DNA from: Oceanospirillum sp964342385
GTDB lineage: Bacteria > Pseudomonadota > Gammaproteobacteria > Pseudomonadales > Halomonadaceae
Direction of reading: 5' to 3'
Assembly (NCBI GenBank): GCA_964342385.1
Contig: CAYFGP010000125.1
Location: 1-19,048 of the forward strand
Length of the DNA stretch: 19,048 nt
The notes below the pieces were generated by a model. The model did no database searches. It was not told where the DNA came from and saw nothing but the letters and a program-made list of their open reading frames with translations. The position numbers and the translations under genes are program-made. Shown piece after piece: positions 1 to 7,154 of the stretch (the first letter of the stretch is position 1; each line of letters opens with the position of its first letter).

Positions 1-20
1 TATCAGGGAATAGATAACAA

Positions 21-42
21 ACAGCCCTTATCAAAGGGCTGT
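21..42 (-). terminator. Probable intrinsic terminator of the LysR gene
   Basis: A 9-bp perfect stem (ACAGCCCTT/AAGGGCTGT, positions 21-29 and 34-42) with a 4-nt loop lies about 90 nt beyond the LysR stop codon. Read on the minus strand, the stem is followed by TTTGTTATCTATT, a short interrupted U-tract. It could also serve a plus-strand gene ending before the window, but on that side no T-run follows. Confidence 0.5.
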
Positions 43-130
43 ATTGGAAATAAGTGAGAGAATACGAACGATGATTGGAGGCGGGAGAATAAGAAATTCA
101 GCAAGCCTCATAACATAAGAGAAAGAAAAG

Positions 131-1075
131 CTAGATCAGCTTGTTATAGAAGCGGTCATCGGTGAACAGATTCTCTGATAGCGCATGGGTCTGCTCTTCC
201 AGTTTTTTAATAAAGGCTTCGGCTGCTGGAGTGAGACGGAATTGAGAGAGTCGCGCTACGCCCATACGCAATGGGCGCAGTTTTTCCTTCAGAGCAATCG
301 CTTTCAGTTCTGAGCCATCCAAGGCCAGGTTATTCGCCAATGGCGTATTAAACAGGGAATAACCAAAGCCGTTACCAACAAAACCGCGCACCATGCCCAG
401 CGATTGTGCTTGGTAGGCAAAATTCGGTTCCAGCTCCAGGCTGAGAAACAGTGAGTAGAAGTATTCTCGACTCATAGGCCAATCCAGCAGCACCATGGGG
501 TATTCCGCCAGTTCTTTCAGTGAGATCTCATCTCGATCTGCCAGTGGATGATTTTTACTCACGACCGCATAAGGAGGGAATTCCAGTAGTGGCTCAAATT
601 CAATCTCGGCGGGGATCTGTAGATCATAGGTCAGCGCCAGTTCATAGCGGCCATCGGTCAGGCTTTGAATAATATCCTTTTGGTGCTTCTCATCACACTG
701 CACATTCACCGCCGGATAAGCATCCATAAAGTTTTTGATAATGCTTGGCATCATAATCGGGGTAAAGGTGGGGAAACCGACAATCCTTAATGATCCCGCC
801 ACATCCTGTCCCAATGTATTGGCGTACTGTGCCAAACCTTCCGCTTCTCCCAAGAGCTGTTTTGCTTTGCGGATAAATTGCCTGCCTGGCGGTGTCAGTG
901 ATAATCCCTGGGCATGATGGCGGACAAACAACTGAAGTCCGGTGACATCTTCTAAATGCAAAATAGCGGATGAGATCGAGGGTTGAGAGACATGCAGAGT
1001 TTCTGCCGCTTTGGTAACACTGCTTAGTTCACCGGCTACGACAAAGTAGCGCAGTTGTTTCAGGGTAAATCGCAT
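131..1075 (-). CDS. LysR-family transcriptional regulator
   Basis: A 314-residue protein of normal LysR length. Residues 4-63 form the winged helix-turn-helix, with the typical run KQLRYFVV, TKAAETLHVSQPSISSAI and LEDVTGLQLFVR; residues about 90-295 form the two-lobed effector-binding domain (GFPTFTPIMMPSI, LALTYDL, GNGFGYSLFN). The ATG at 1075 gives the conventional LysR N terminus, though no strong ribosome binding site precedes it. LysR proteins bind DNA as tetramers and usually control a divergent gene plus themselves. Here the divergent neighbour is the PilZ-like pair starting at 1397, but a 320-bp gap separates them, so a regulatory link is only a guess. No metabolic gene nearby suggests the co-inducer. 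Family is certain; target and ligand are unknown. Confidence 0.95.
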   Translation of the reverse strand: MRFTLKQLRYFVVAGELSSVTKAAETLHVSQPSISSAILHLEDVTGLQLFVRHHAQGLSLTPPGRQFIRKAKQLLGEAEGLAQYANTLGQDVAGSLRIVGFPTFTPIMMPSIIKNFMDAYPAVNVQCDEKHQKDIIQSLTDGRYELALTYDLQIPAEIEFEPLLEFPPYAVVSKNHPLADRDEISLKELAEYPMVLLDWPMSREYFYSLFLSLELEPNFAYQAQSLGMVRGFVGNGFGYSLFNTPLANNLALDGSELKAIALKEKLRPLRMGVARLSQFRLTPAAEAFIKKLEEQTHALSENLFTDDRFYNKLI

Positions 1076-1396
1076 AACACCGGTTCTCTTATTGTTGTGC
1101 AGGGAATTGGCAGGCTGTCATCTGAGAGGACTCTATCAGTCTAGGCGATGCCTTGCATTTATAAAATATAATTATATTCCTAACTGTATAGCTTTTTTCA
1201 ATGCAGAGAGCGATAGATATAAGAGGGATATGCAAAAACCGTGTAAAAGAGTAAGGATTCAAAAAGTAACAAAAATGCCTTATGTAAATGCGTCGTTATT
1301 GGTCGGTAAAAAAGAGTAATTGTCATTGATTATTCATCTTTTCTGACAAAAATAAGGCCGCTATCTCCCGGCTAATAACGTGAAATATAAGGTCGC
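1076..1396. other. Divergent intergenic region with no gene
   Basis: This 321-bp gap separates the LysR gene from the first PilZ-like gene. A 75-codon open frame (1092-1319, plus) is basic and cysteine-rich with no recognisable domain, and is not called. The only ordered element seen is an AT-rich 14-bp palindrome at 1165-1178. Promoters for both flanking genes must lie here, but no convincing -35/-10 pair, sigma-54 or sigma-28 match was found. Confidence 0.6.
1165..1178. promoter_or_regulatory. AT-rich palindrome, possible LysR operator
   Basis: AATATAATTATATT is a perfect 14-bp palindrome about 90 bp upstream of the LysR start. LysR proteins commonly recognise AT-rich dyads of the T-N11-A type in the divergent promoter. 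AT-rich palindromes also occur by chance, so this is a weak candidate. Confidence 0.25.
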
Positions 1397-1774
1397 ATGC
1401 AAGAATCAAATAACTCGCCAAAAGCGAAAAAAACGGTCACCTCGGCTGCCATTAAGGCCCATTGGCGTGCGCGTATCACCCGCAGTCGTCATAAGCCCTA
1501 TTTGGGCAAAGTACTGACGGTCTCCCCTGGTTCTCTGCTGTTAGAAAATGATTTTAATCTGCGTGTCGGCGAAAAAATTAAAGTCGAGGTAGCGGCTACC
1601 TATGGGAGCAAAAAGAAGATTCTGACGGCACTCGGGGTCGTACGCAGTTCGGTGTTGCGTTCCTGTGGTCAATCCTATGGTTTGAAAGTCCGGGTTGAGC
1701 GCATGAGAAAAGATGATCAGGACTTTATTAAAGGTTATATGAACCACGCTCAGAGTCTGGGTGCGAACCGCTAA
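1397..1774 (+). CDS. Small PilZ-like protein, copy 1
   Basis: A 125-residue cytoplasmic protein with no signal peptide or membrane segment. Its layout fits a divergent PilZ barrel: basic N terminus with WRARITRSR (23-31), a strand-turn-strand VSPGSLLLEN (42-51), LRVGEKIKVEV (55-65), then VVRSSVLRSCGQSYGLKVRVER (81-102, tail resembling the YGLGLRF strand of PilZ) and a C-terminal helix. The canonical c-di-GMP motifs RxxxR and (D/N)xSxxG are not exact, so ligand binding is doubtful or altered. It is about 53% identical (55 of roughly 103 positions) to the next gene, which follows 78 nt downstream. Start ATG 1397 has AAGG four nt upstream. Alternative: an unnamed beta-barrel family unrelated to PilZ. 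Confidence 0.7.
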   Translation: MQESNNSPKAKKTVTSAAIKAHWRARITRSRHKPYLGKVLTVSPGSLLLENDFNLRVGEKIKVEVAATYGSKKKILTALGVVRSSVLRSCGQSYGLKVRVERMRKDDQDFIKGYMNHAQSLGANR

Positions 1775-1852
1775 TATTCCATTTTTTGCTCACAATTACA
1801 CATGACACTTGACCACATCTGATTTCGAATCTCTATATCAAGAGTGGTTACT

Positions 1853-2245
1853 ATGTTATTGGCACAAAACCCTAGACCTGTATTGAAAAGTGCCGGTGAA
1901 ACAGTCAAAGCCTATTGGAAGGCCAGGGTGACGAGTCAGCGTTACCAGCCGTGTTTAGCTAAGATGATGGCAGTGTCTTCGAACCTACTGCAGTTGGAGA
2001 ATGATTTTAATCTTAAGATTGGCGAAAAGATTAAAATTGAGATCGCCGCTAACTTCAATGGTAAAAGTAAGGTGGTAAAGGCATCAGGCGTGGTACGAAG
2101 CTCTGTCTTACGTTCCAGTGTCCGTCCCTATGGTTTACAAGTTGCGATTGAACGTATTACCTCTGATGATCAGGCATTTCTACAGGACTATATGACACAT
2201 GTGCGTACTTTGGCGGTATGCCGTTCTCCCTTGGTTGGAAGTTAA
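1853..2245 (+). CDS. Small PilZ-like protein, copy 2
   Basis: Paralogue of the preceding gene, 130 residues from ATG 1853. AAGAG (1839-1843) lies nine nt before that ATG; an in-frame GTG at 1844 would sit directly on the AAGAG and is less likely. Conserved blocks shared with copy 1 are YWKARVT, QLENDFNLKIGEKIKIEIAA, GVVRSSVLRS, YGLQV and the DDQ..L.DYM helix. Conservation across both copies falls in the predicted barrel strands and in the basic N terminus, which suggests one common fold and possibly a common ligand or partner. As in copy 1, exact RxxxR and DxSxxG motifs are missing. The pair probably arose by local duplication and is likely co-transcribed. Function is inferred only from the fold resemblance and the c-di-GMP-rich neighbourhood. 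Confidence 0.7.
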   Translation: MLLAQNPRPVLKSAGETVKAYWKARVTSQRYQPCLAKMMAVSSNLLQLENDFNLKIGEKIKIEIAANFNGKSKVVKASGVVRSSVLRSSVRPYGLQVAIERITSDDQAFLQDYMTHVRTLAVCRSPLVGS

Positions 2246-2260
2246 AAATACCTTGGGGTA

Positions 2261-2279
2261 AACCTTATCTCGTAAGGTT
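2261..2279 (+). terminator. Short hairpin after the PilZ-like pair
   Basis: AACCTTA and TAAGGTT (2261-2267, 2273-2279) form a 7-bp perfect stem with a 5-nt loop, 15 nt beyond the stop of copy 2. No U-tract follows, so it is a weak terminator at best. An additional GGGTAAACC/GGTTTACCC inverted repeat (2256-2264 and 2390-2398) brackets this hairpin and the neighbouring 84-bp repeat. Confidence 0.3.
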
Positions 2280-2300
2280 AAGAGTTGTTTATAACACGCG

Positions 2301-2384
2301 TACACAAAAGTGCTTCGATATTTTTTGACTAACGGCTGAAGAATGAAGCCATTTGCTAAAGAGAAACTTTTGTGTGAGTGCTTA
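2301..2384 (+). repeat. 84-bp palindrome-ended repeat, copy A
   Basis: Matches copy B (12454-12537) at 71 of 84 positions without a gap, both in the same orientation. The first 10 and the last 24 bases are identical. A perfect 10-bp inverted repeat, ACACAAAAGT (2302-2311) and ACTTTTGTGT (2366-2375), closes the element into a long stem-loop. It lies between two convergent transcription units, after the PilZ-like pair and before the end of the chemoreceptor gene. It has no coding potential of its own. It resembles REP/ERIC-type or MITE-like intergenic repeats in size and position but I do not recognise it as a named family. Confidence 0.75.
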
Positions 2385-2416
2385 GGAAGGGTTTACCCTT
2401 GTACTGGATTGGATCT

Positions 2417-2453
2417 AAAAAATAAGACTCTGGAGAGCCTATTAAGCTCTCCA
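2417..2453 (-). terminator. Intrinsic terminator of the PAS/chemoreceptor operon
   Basis: An 8-bp perfect stem, TGGAGAGC (2431-2438) and GCTCTCCA (2446-2453), with a 7-nt loop lies about 50 nt beyond the chemoreceptor stop. On the minus strand the stem is followed after five bases by TTATTTTTT (2416-2424 region), a good U-tract. Confidence 0.65.
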
Positions 2454-2501
2454 ATGCTTAGCTAATAATTATTGTCATCCGCTATTCGCTATCAGTGATG
2501 A

Positions 2502-4112
2502 TCAATGGCTGCAACCGCAACCACTGTGGTGCTGGTGTTGTGCTTGATGATTAACCTGAGCCAAAACATCAGGCTTAGATCGAGCTGAGCTCTGGTGCTG
2601 CGATGGGGCTTGTGCCTGATATTGATGCAACTGTAGCTGCTTCATTCTGTCATCCGTCATCTGATCGATCCAGTGCATCACTTCCTCACTGGCCTCCTCT
2701 GTCGCACGCATCTCATCGACAATACGCTGGCGCAGAGACTCATCGTTCTGCCAGTTTTTATCAATCAGTTCCAGTGCCCTATGTACGGAGGAGTGTACCC
2801 GTGCATGAGGATCTTCCAGTGCCTTATAAGCATGGCTGCTGCTGTACAGATCCTTCTCATCACTTTCGTAATACCATTTACCCAGACGACAGCCCTTATG
2901 AGTAACCTGTACCGCTTCGTACTCAGGGCCTTTATCCTGTTCACCCAAAGCGACATAACCGTTCTGTTTGTAGATTACGTGATCCAGTTTGACCAGAGAG
3001 TGATAGATTACAGTACACACGCCTTCAATCTGATCAGCGGAGTGTTCTGATGAGCTGGCCAGCTGATTAAACTGCAGTTCAAACTCGGCTACCATCTGTT
3101 CCATCTCTTGCGTTACGCTCTGAGAACGGGCTGATGCAGCACTGACTTCCTCTACCCGGCGACTAAAGCCGGACAGAATCTGATCGACACTTTCTGCAGC
3201 TTCTTTTGTGCGTTGTGACAGACCTTTGACCTCATCGGCCACTACCGCAAAACCACGACCATTTTCACCGGCTCGGGCGGCTTCAATGGAGGCATTCAGT
3301 GCCAGCAGGTTAGTCTGATCGGCAATATCTTTAATGGTCATTAATGACTCGGCCACCTGCTTACTGTCATTGCTTAGGGTGTGTACCACATCGGTAACCT
3401 GGCCTACAGTTTCAGCGATATCGGTAATGGAGTGGCGAATTGCTTCTACCGATTGCAGCGATCTTTGTGCCTGTTGAGCATTTTCACTGGCCTGACTGCC
3501 CACTTCACGGGAGTCCGTATCAATCTGTGTTAAATCGGCCTGAGTTTTTTTCAGGTTTTTGATCAGATTACTGGTATTCAGACGATGCAGCTCTGAAGCC
3601 AGACTGTTGCTGTTGAGTAGCTTCTCATTTTCCTTCATCGCCTCAATGGATTTACCAATGGATACCAATGAGCTACCCATACGGCCTGGTAACCCTGCAC
3701 CCAACGGAGGACGATCAAAGTTACCTTGAGATACCTGACCAAAGGCGGTGTCCACTTCTTTAAAGTAGCTTTCTACCTGATCCAGCAGATCATTGAGATC
3801 CCAGGCGACTTTACCCAGTTCACCCAATCCTCTGGTGTTATTAACCCTATGGTGCAGCTCACCTTTAATACTGGCGTTCAGGGTAGCGTGTAAGCGTTTC
3901 AGCGTTTCCAGAACCCGCAGGGACTGGAATACCTGCAGTGCCATTATCACGACAACAACAGCGCCGCCCAGTACATGCCAAAGATCCAGACCGTAACGCC
4001 AGGTGGAGTAGGCGAAAGTCAGGGTGATAATGATATAGGACAGCACCGTACCCCAGACAAACTGAGTGCGTAAAAAAGGGATACCGTGGCTGGTTTCATT
4101 CCGTGTAGACAT
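2502..4112 (-). CDS. Chemoreceptor (MCP) with C-terminal CZB zinc-binding domain and His/Cys metal tail
   Basis: Residue numbers count from the upstream TTG (4118); ATG 4112, two codons in, has AAGGGA nine nt ahead and is the likelier start. Two membrane helices (about 20-37 and 47-66) are joined by a short loop, so there is no periplasmic ligand domain, as in Aer and CetA. A HAMP-like region follows, then the MCP signalling coiled coil with hairpin tip IADQTNLLALNASIEAARAGE (about 265-285). A CZB domain spans about 375-490; expected 3His/1Cys zinc ligands are H380, C410 (GCRLGKWYY), H438 and H442 (PHARVH). The last 45 residues are Gln/His-rich and end HQHHSGCGCSH, a likely extra metal site. 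The PAS gene lies 17 nt upstream. Signals to CheA/CheW, which are outside the window. Confidence 0.95.
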   Translation of the reverse strand: MSTRNETSHGIPFLRTQFVWGTVLSYIIITLTFAYSTWRYGLDLWHVLGGAVVVVIMALQVFQSLRVLETLKRLHATLNASIKGELHHRVNNTRGLGELGKVAWDLNDLLDQVESYFKEVDTAFGQVSQGNFDRPPLGAGLPGRMGSSLVSIGKSIEAMKENEKLLNSNSLASELHRLNTSNLIKNLKKTQADLTQIDTDSREVGSQASENAQQAQRSLQSVEAIRHSITDIAETVGQVTDVVHTLSNDSKQVAESLMTIKDIADQTNLLALNASIEAARAGENGRGFAVVADEVKGLSQRTKEAAESVDQILSGFSRRVEEVSAASARSQSVTQEMEQMVAEFELQFNQLASSSEHSADQIEGVCTVIYHSLVKLDHVIYKQNGYVALGEQDKGPEYEAVQVTHKGCRLGKWYYESDEKDLYSSSHAYKALEDPHARVHSSVHRALELIDKNWQNDESLRQRIVDEMRATEEASEEVMHWIDQMTDDRMKQLQLHQYQAQAPSQHQSSARSKPDVLAQVNHQAQHQHHSGCGCSH

Positions 4113-4129
4113 AAACAAAAGATCCCTTG

Positions 4130-4669
4130 TTAAAGTGTGCCCTGTTGGTAAAGACGCATCATCGCCTGGCAGTACTGCATATCGGTAGAGTCAACCCACT
4201 GCTTCAGTGCCGCTACGGATTGATCAACGGCAGAAGCTCCCTGGCCTCTGGCTTCAATGGCCAGCATCTCCTGATAGAGCGGGATAATATATTGCTTCAG
4301 AGTCTCGGGTTGGGGCTTGCGGCGTACTGAGTAATAACCTTTAACCTGACCACTTTGGTCAATATCCGGTGTGACATTAGCAAAAACCCAGTAATAGGAA
4401 CCGTCCGAACACAGGTTTTTGACATAGCCAAAAAACTCATTGCCCTGTTGCAGAGCTTGCCACATTAGTCGAAACACACCTTTTGGCATATCGGGGTGGC
4501 GGATCATGCTATGGGGCTGATCCAGTAACTGCTGCTCGGAAAAACCAGAGATGGCCATAAATTTACGATTGCAGTAGGTGATCTTGCCCTTGGTGCAGGT
4601 TTTGCTGACGATGAAGTCATCTTCATGCAGCACGACTTCTCGGTTTTGTGGGGTAATCTTGTTCACCAT
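4130..4669 (-). CDS. Aer-like PAS sensor protein, partner of the downstream chemoreceptor
   Basis: A 179-residue soluble protein that is one PAS domain (about 15-125) plus a short helical tail. It closely resembles the N-terminal PAS of E. coli Aer: YCNRKF with N34, then QPHSMIRHPDMPKGVF with R57, H58 and D60, and YYWVFANVTP. These positions match Aer residues tied to FAD binding, so flavin-based redox or energy sensing is likely. Unlike Aer, the PAS and the receptor are separate proteins, as in the Campylobacter CetB/CetA pair. The receptor gene starts 17 nt downstream of this stop and should be co-translated. A paralogue with identical key residues and numbering is at 11557-12075. FAD binding is inferred from residues, not shown. 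Confidence 0.9.
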   Translation of the reverse strand: MVNKITPQNREVVLHEDDFIVSKTCTKGKITYCNRKFMAISGFSEQQLLDQPHSMIRHPDMPKGVFRLMWQALQQGNEFFGYVKNLCSDGSYYWVFANVTPDIDQSGQVKGYYSVRRKPQPETLKQYIIPLYQEMLAIEARGQGASAVDQSVAALKQWVDSTDMQYCQAMMRLYQQGTL

Positions 4670-4828
4670 AAAGGCACCAATATTAGTCGTGTTTGTAGGA
4701 GTTTGTGTTTAATTAGAGGTGATTTGTAAAAGTGTGGGTAATATAAATGATTCGATGGGTGGGGTTAAGTGCTTTTGATCTAAAGTAGGGCACAAAAATG
4801 TATTTAAAATGCAAATATATGAGCTAGC

Positions 4829-4840
4829 GCAGATATCTGC
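4829..4840. promoter_or_regulatory. 12-bp perfect palindrome, possible operator
   Basis: GCAGATATCTGC is fully self-complementary and lies midway in the divergent region between the PAS/receptor operon and the sensor kinase gene. It could be the binding site of a dimeric regulator acting on either side. There is no second copy in the window, so the support is structural only. Confidence 0.3.
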
Positions 4841-5029
4841 ACTGAGATGATGCGTGCCGTGCCGCCTTGGGATCGATAAAGAGTCGCTTTTGGGACTGAG
4901 GCTGGTTGAATCAAGTCGTGATGAAGCCAGAGAATATAGGGCCTGAGCTACACCTTTAGTGGTAGATGGCTTAGCTAAGTGACCAATTTTTCAGTAGGAA
5001 TAAATAACCGCTATTTTTATATGGCTATA

Positions 5030-5045
5030 TTGGCAGAAGACTTGC
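5030..5045 (+). promoter_or_regulatory. Sigma-54 (RpoN) promoter of the sensor kinase gene
   Basis: TTGGCAGAAGACTTGC contains the -24 core TGGCA and the -12 core TTGC, with the GG and GC pairs at the exact sigma-54 spacing (GG-N10-GC). Only the bases after TGGCA depart from the TGGCACG consensus. Transcription would start near 5057, leaving a leader of about 29 nt before ATG 5086. It is the only such match found in the gene-free stretches of the window. RpoN with a FleQ/FlrC-type activator often drives flagellar and attachment genes, which would fit the neighbourhood. Confidence 0.6.
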
Positions 5046-5085
5046 GTAATTAGAGTATCTCACGTGAAAACAGATAGGTTCTGTG

Positions 5086-6930
5086 ATGGTGCTTGCAACC
5101 CCTGATACTCTGGATAACCCGGCGGATTTTACCCGCCACCTGACGCTGCGCCTATTGTTCTCAGCCTGTTTACTGGCGTGCCTTTTCGTAGGCAGTTTTC
5201 TCATGGTCGACTATCAGACCGAGGTGGCCAAAGCTGATGCTCAGCGTATCAATGTGGCAGGTAAACAGCGCATGTTGCTGGAGCAGAGTGTAATGTACGC
5301 CTATCGCTTGCTGTTGGACCAGCACTCGAACGGGAAAAAGACCACAAATGCTCGCCAGCTGTTGTTGAGTAATCTGGACCGGCTGGAGCAGTCCCATCAG
5401 GCATTACTGCATGGTAGTACGACATTGCAGCTATCCTCGATTAGCAATCATCGTTTACAGCAACTCTATTTTGCCGATACCACCAGTCTGGATCCCCTGT
5501 TAAGCCTGTTTATCATCAAGGCTCGTACCTTGGCCCATCATGCTCCGTTACGGCCGATAACTGAGTCAGAAGTGCGTGAGCTTGATACTCTGGCCAATCC
5601 TGATTTACTCAGATTATTGGATCAGGCTGTAAAAGAGTATGAGTTGATCAGCGAACAACACGCCCAGTCGGTATGGCTGATCTCAGTGGCGGGGATGTTT
5701 GGGGCTTTGCTATTGATTGGGGCTATTTATGGACTGTTACTGCGCCCTTATCTGCAGGATTACAAGGATAATATCAGCTTACGTCAGGTGTTACTGGATA
5801 ATAGCGAAGCGATGATACTGATCAGCACCCGTCGAGGGAGAATCCTGGATATCAATCAACACGCTCGGGAACAGCTGCAGATCGATCATAAAGGAGAGGA
5901 TAAGCGCCGTTTACACTTTAGCTTTGTCAATGCAGTTAAAGATAGAAGGCTCAAACTACAGGATCTGGGCATACCGGCTCCCAGTACTTTGGCGATGCAG
6001 TTTCCTCATTGCAAACAATTGCCCACCATTACCCGTCAGCTGGCTATCGCAGATAACCCAAATTGCTCAGTGGAGATTCAGGTCACTACATTAAAAACTC
6101 AGCGTGAACTCTATTACGCTGTTTTTGTGCGGGATATCAGTGAGCAGGTCGCGGTTCAACAGATGCTGGTGCAGCAGCGGGAAGCCGCACTGAAGGCCCA
6201 GTCTGAAGCGGAACAAGCCAATCAGGCTAAATCAGATTTTCTTGCCGCGATGAGCCATGAGCTCAGAACGCCTCTGAATGCCGTGTTGGGTTACAGCCAG
6301 TTATTGCAAACAGAAGAAGGGATTACTGAACAACAGCAAGAGTATCTGCACGAGGTGATTCGCAGCAGCCATCATTTGCTAAACCTGGTGAATAACGTGC
6401 TGGATCTGGCCAAGATTGAATCCGGCCAGTTGATGTTAAAGCTGGAACCCAACTCGGTGGCTCCCTTAGTTGAGCAGGCTTGCCGGATGGTACTGCCCCT
6501 GGCGCAAGAAAAAGAGGTCTTGATTCAGACAACCATTTTGCCCGGCTTACCGAAGTTGATGGTCGATCCGCTGTCGTTTAAGCAGATTTTGCTCAATCTG
6601 CTATCCAACGCGATTAAATATAACAGCCCGGGTGGTCGAGTTCAGGTCACTGTGCGCCAGGTAGCGGAACGAGTCATGGTCTCTGTTGAAGATTCCGGTA
6701 TCGGCATCTCTAAAGAGATCGGGATGGCACTATTTTCACCCTTTACCCGGCATGGTCATGAACTCAGTCATATCGAAGGTACCGGCATTGGCCTGACTAT
6801 CTGTCAACGTCTGGTAAAACAGATGCAGGGGGAGATCGGTTATCGCAGTACTCAGGGTAAAGGCAGCTGTTTTTGGTTTAAGTTGCCTGTGTGGCAAAAG
6901 GAACAAGTCACCTTGGATTGTTTGGGATAA
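5086..6930 (+). CDS. Membrane sensor histidine kinase with PilJ/NarX-type sensor region
   Basis: Residue numbers count from GTG 5083; ATG 5086 is preferred because GATAGG (5073-5078) lies seven nt before it. TM1 is at about 24-43 and TM2 at 197-220, enclosing a ~150-residue periplasmic region that opens with RINVAGKQRMLLEQ (55-68), the GKQRML signature of the PilJ/NarX type-IV-pili methyl-accepting N-terminal family. A PAS-like domain (about 232-352) and a short coiled coil lead into HisKA with phospho-acceptor H392 (AAMSHELRTPLNAVLGY). The ATPase shows N box NLLSNAIKY, G1 EDSGIGIS and G2 EGTGIGLTIC. There is no receiver domain and no adjacent regulator gene, so it is an orphan kinase here. 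The RpoN-type promoter upstream suggests control with motility or nitrogen genes. The ligand is unknown. Confidence 0.93.
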   Translation: MVLATPDTLDNPADFTRHLTLRLLFSACLLACLFVGSFLMVDYQTEVAKADAQRINVAGKQRMLLEQSVMYAYRLLLDQHSNGKKTTNARQLLLSNLDRLEQSHQALLHGSTTLQLSSISNHRLQQLYFADTTSLDPLLSLFIIKARTLAHHAPLRPITESEVRELDTLANPDLLRLLDQAVKEYELISEQHAQSVWLISVAGMFGALLLIGAIYGLLLRPYLQDYKDNISLRQVLLDNSEAMILISTRRGRILDINQHAREQLQIDHKGEDKRRLHFSFVNAVKDRRLKLQDLGIPAPSTLAMQFPHCKQLPTITRQLAIADNPNCSVEIQVTTLKTQRELYYAVFVRDISEQVAVQQMLVQQREAALKAQSEAEQANQAKSDFLAAMSHELRTPLNAVLGYSQLLQTEEGITEQQQEYLHEVIRSSHHLLNLVNNVLDLAKIESGQLMLKLEPNSVAPLVEQACRMVLPLAQEKEVLIQTTILPGLPKLMVDPLSFKQILLNLLSNAIKYNSPGGRVQVTVRQVAERVMVSVEDSGIGISKEIGMALFSPFTRHGHELSHIEGTGIGLTICQRLVKQMQGEIGYRSTQGKGSCFWFKLPVWQKEQVTLDCLG

Positions 6931-6935
6931 AAAGG

Positions 6936-6972
6936 ACGTCTTCTCGTATTTGTACACATTCAAACAAGACGT
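6936..6972 (+). terminator. Weak terminator candidate after the sensor kinase
   Basis: ACGTCTT (6936-6942) and AAGACGT (6966-6972) form a 7-bp stem with a long 23-nt loop, followed by ATTTTGATCTT. It starts five nt after the kinase stop. The large loop makes it a poor intrinsic terminator. The rest of the gap up to 7154 holds nothing else that I can support. Confidence 0.25.
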
Positions 6973-7154
6973 ATTTTGATCTTCCGCAGCCGACTGTTGT
7001 AGAGGAACGCACAGGTATCTTTTTTCAGTGCAGAGAGGCCTTTGTTTGATTGTCTATAGCACCTTTATAAAGACTTATATTCTGTAACATTAGTGTCATC
7101 TTTCTACTATTCAATAGCGGAACCTTTGTGATGGTTCTGGTGGAATAGGTGGTT

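Larger units (their letters stand above)
4670..5085. other. Divergent intergenic region between receptor operon and sensor kinase
   Basis: About 415 bp without a gene. It holds a sigma-54-type promoter for the kinase (5030-5045), a 12-bp perfect palindrome GCAGATATCTGC at 4829-4840 and a 10-bp palindrome CTTAGCTAAG at 4970-4979, about 60 bp upstream of the sigma-54 element. No convincing promoter was found for the leftward PAS gene; a sigma-28-like string in that direction had wrong spacing. The length is typical of a region carrying an upstream activator site. Confidence 0.6.

Noticed and set aside
1092..1319. 75-codon rightward frame in the LysR upstream gap
   Set aside because: No domain, Cys/Arg-rich composition typical of non-coding translation, no ribosome binding site; covers the likely promoter region.
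1350..1365. GCCGCTAT as a sigma-28 -10 box before the PilZ-like gene
   Set aside because: No TAAA box at the required distance upstream.
4700..4790. Possible sigma-28 promoter on the minus strand for the first PAS gene
   Set aside because: A TCAAA...CATCGAA string is present but both boxes match poorly and the spacing is off.
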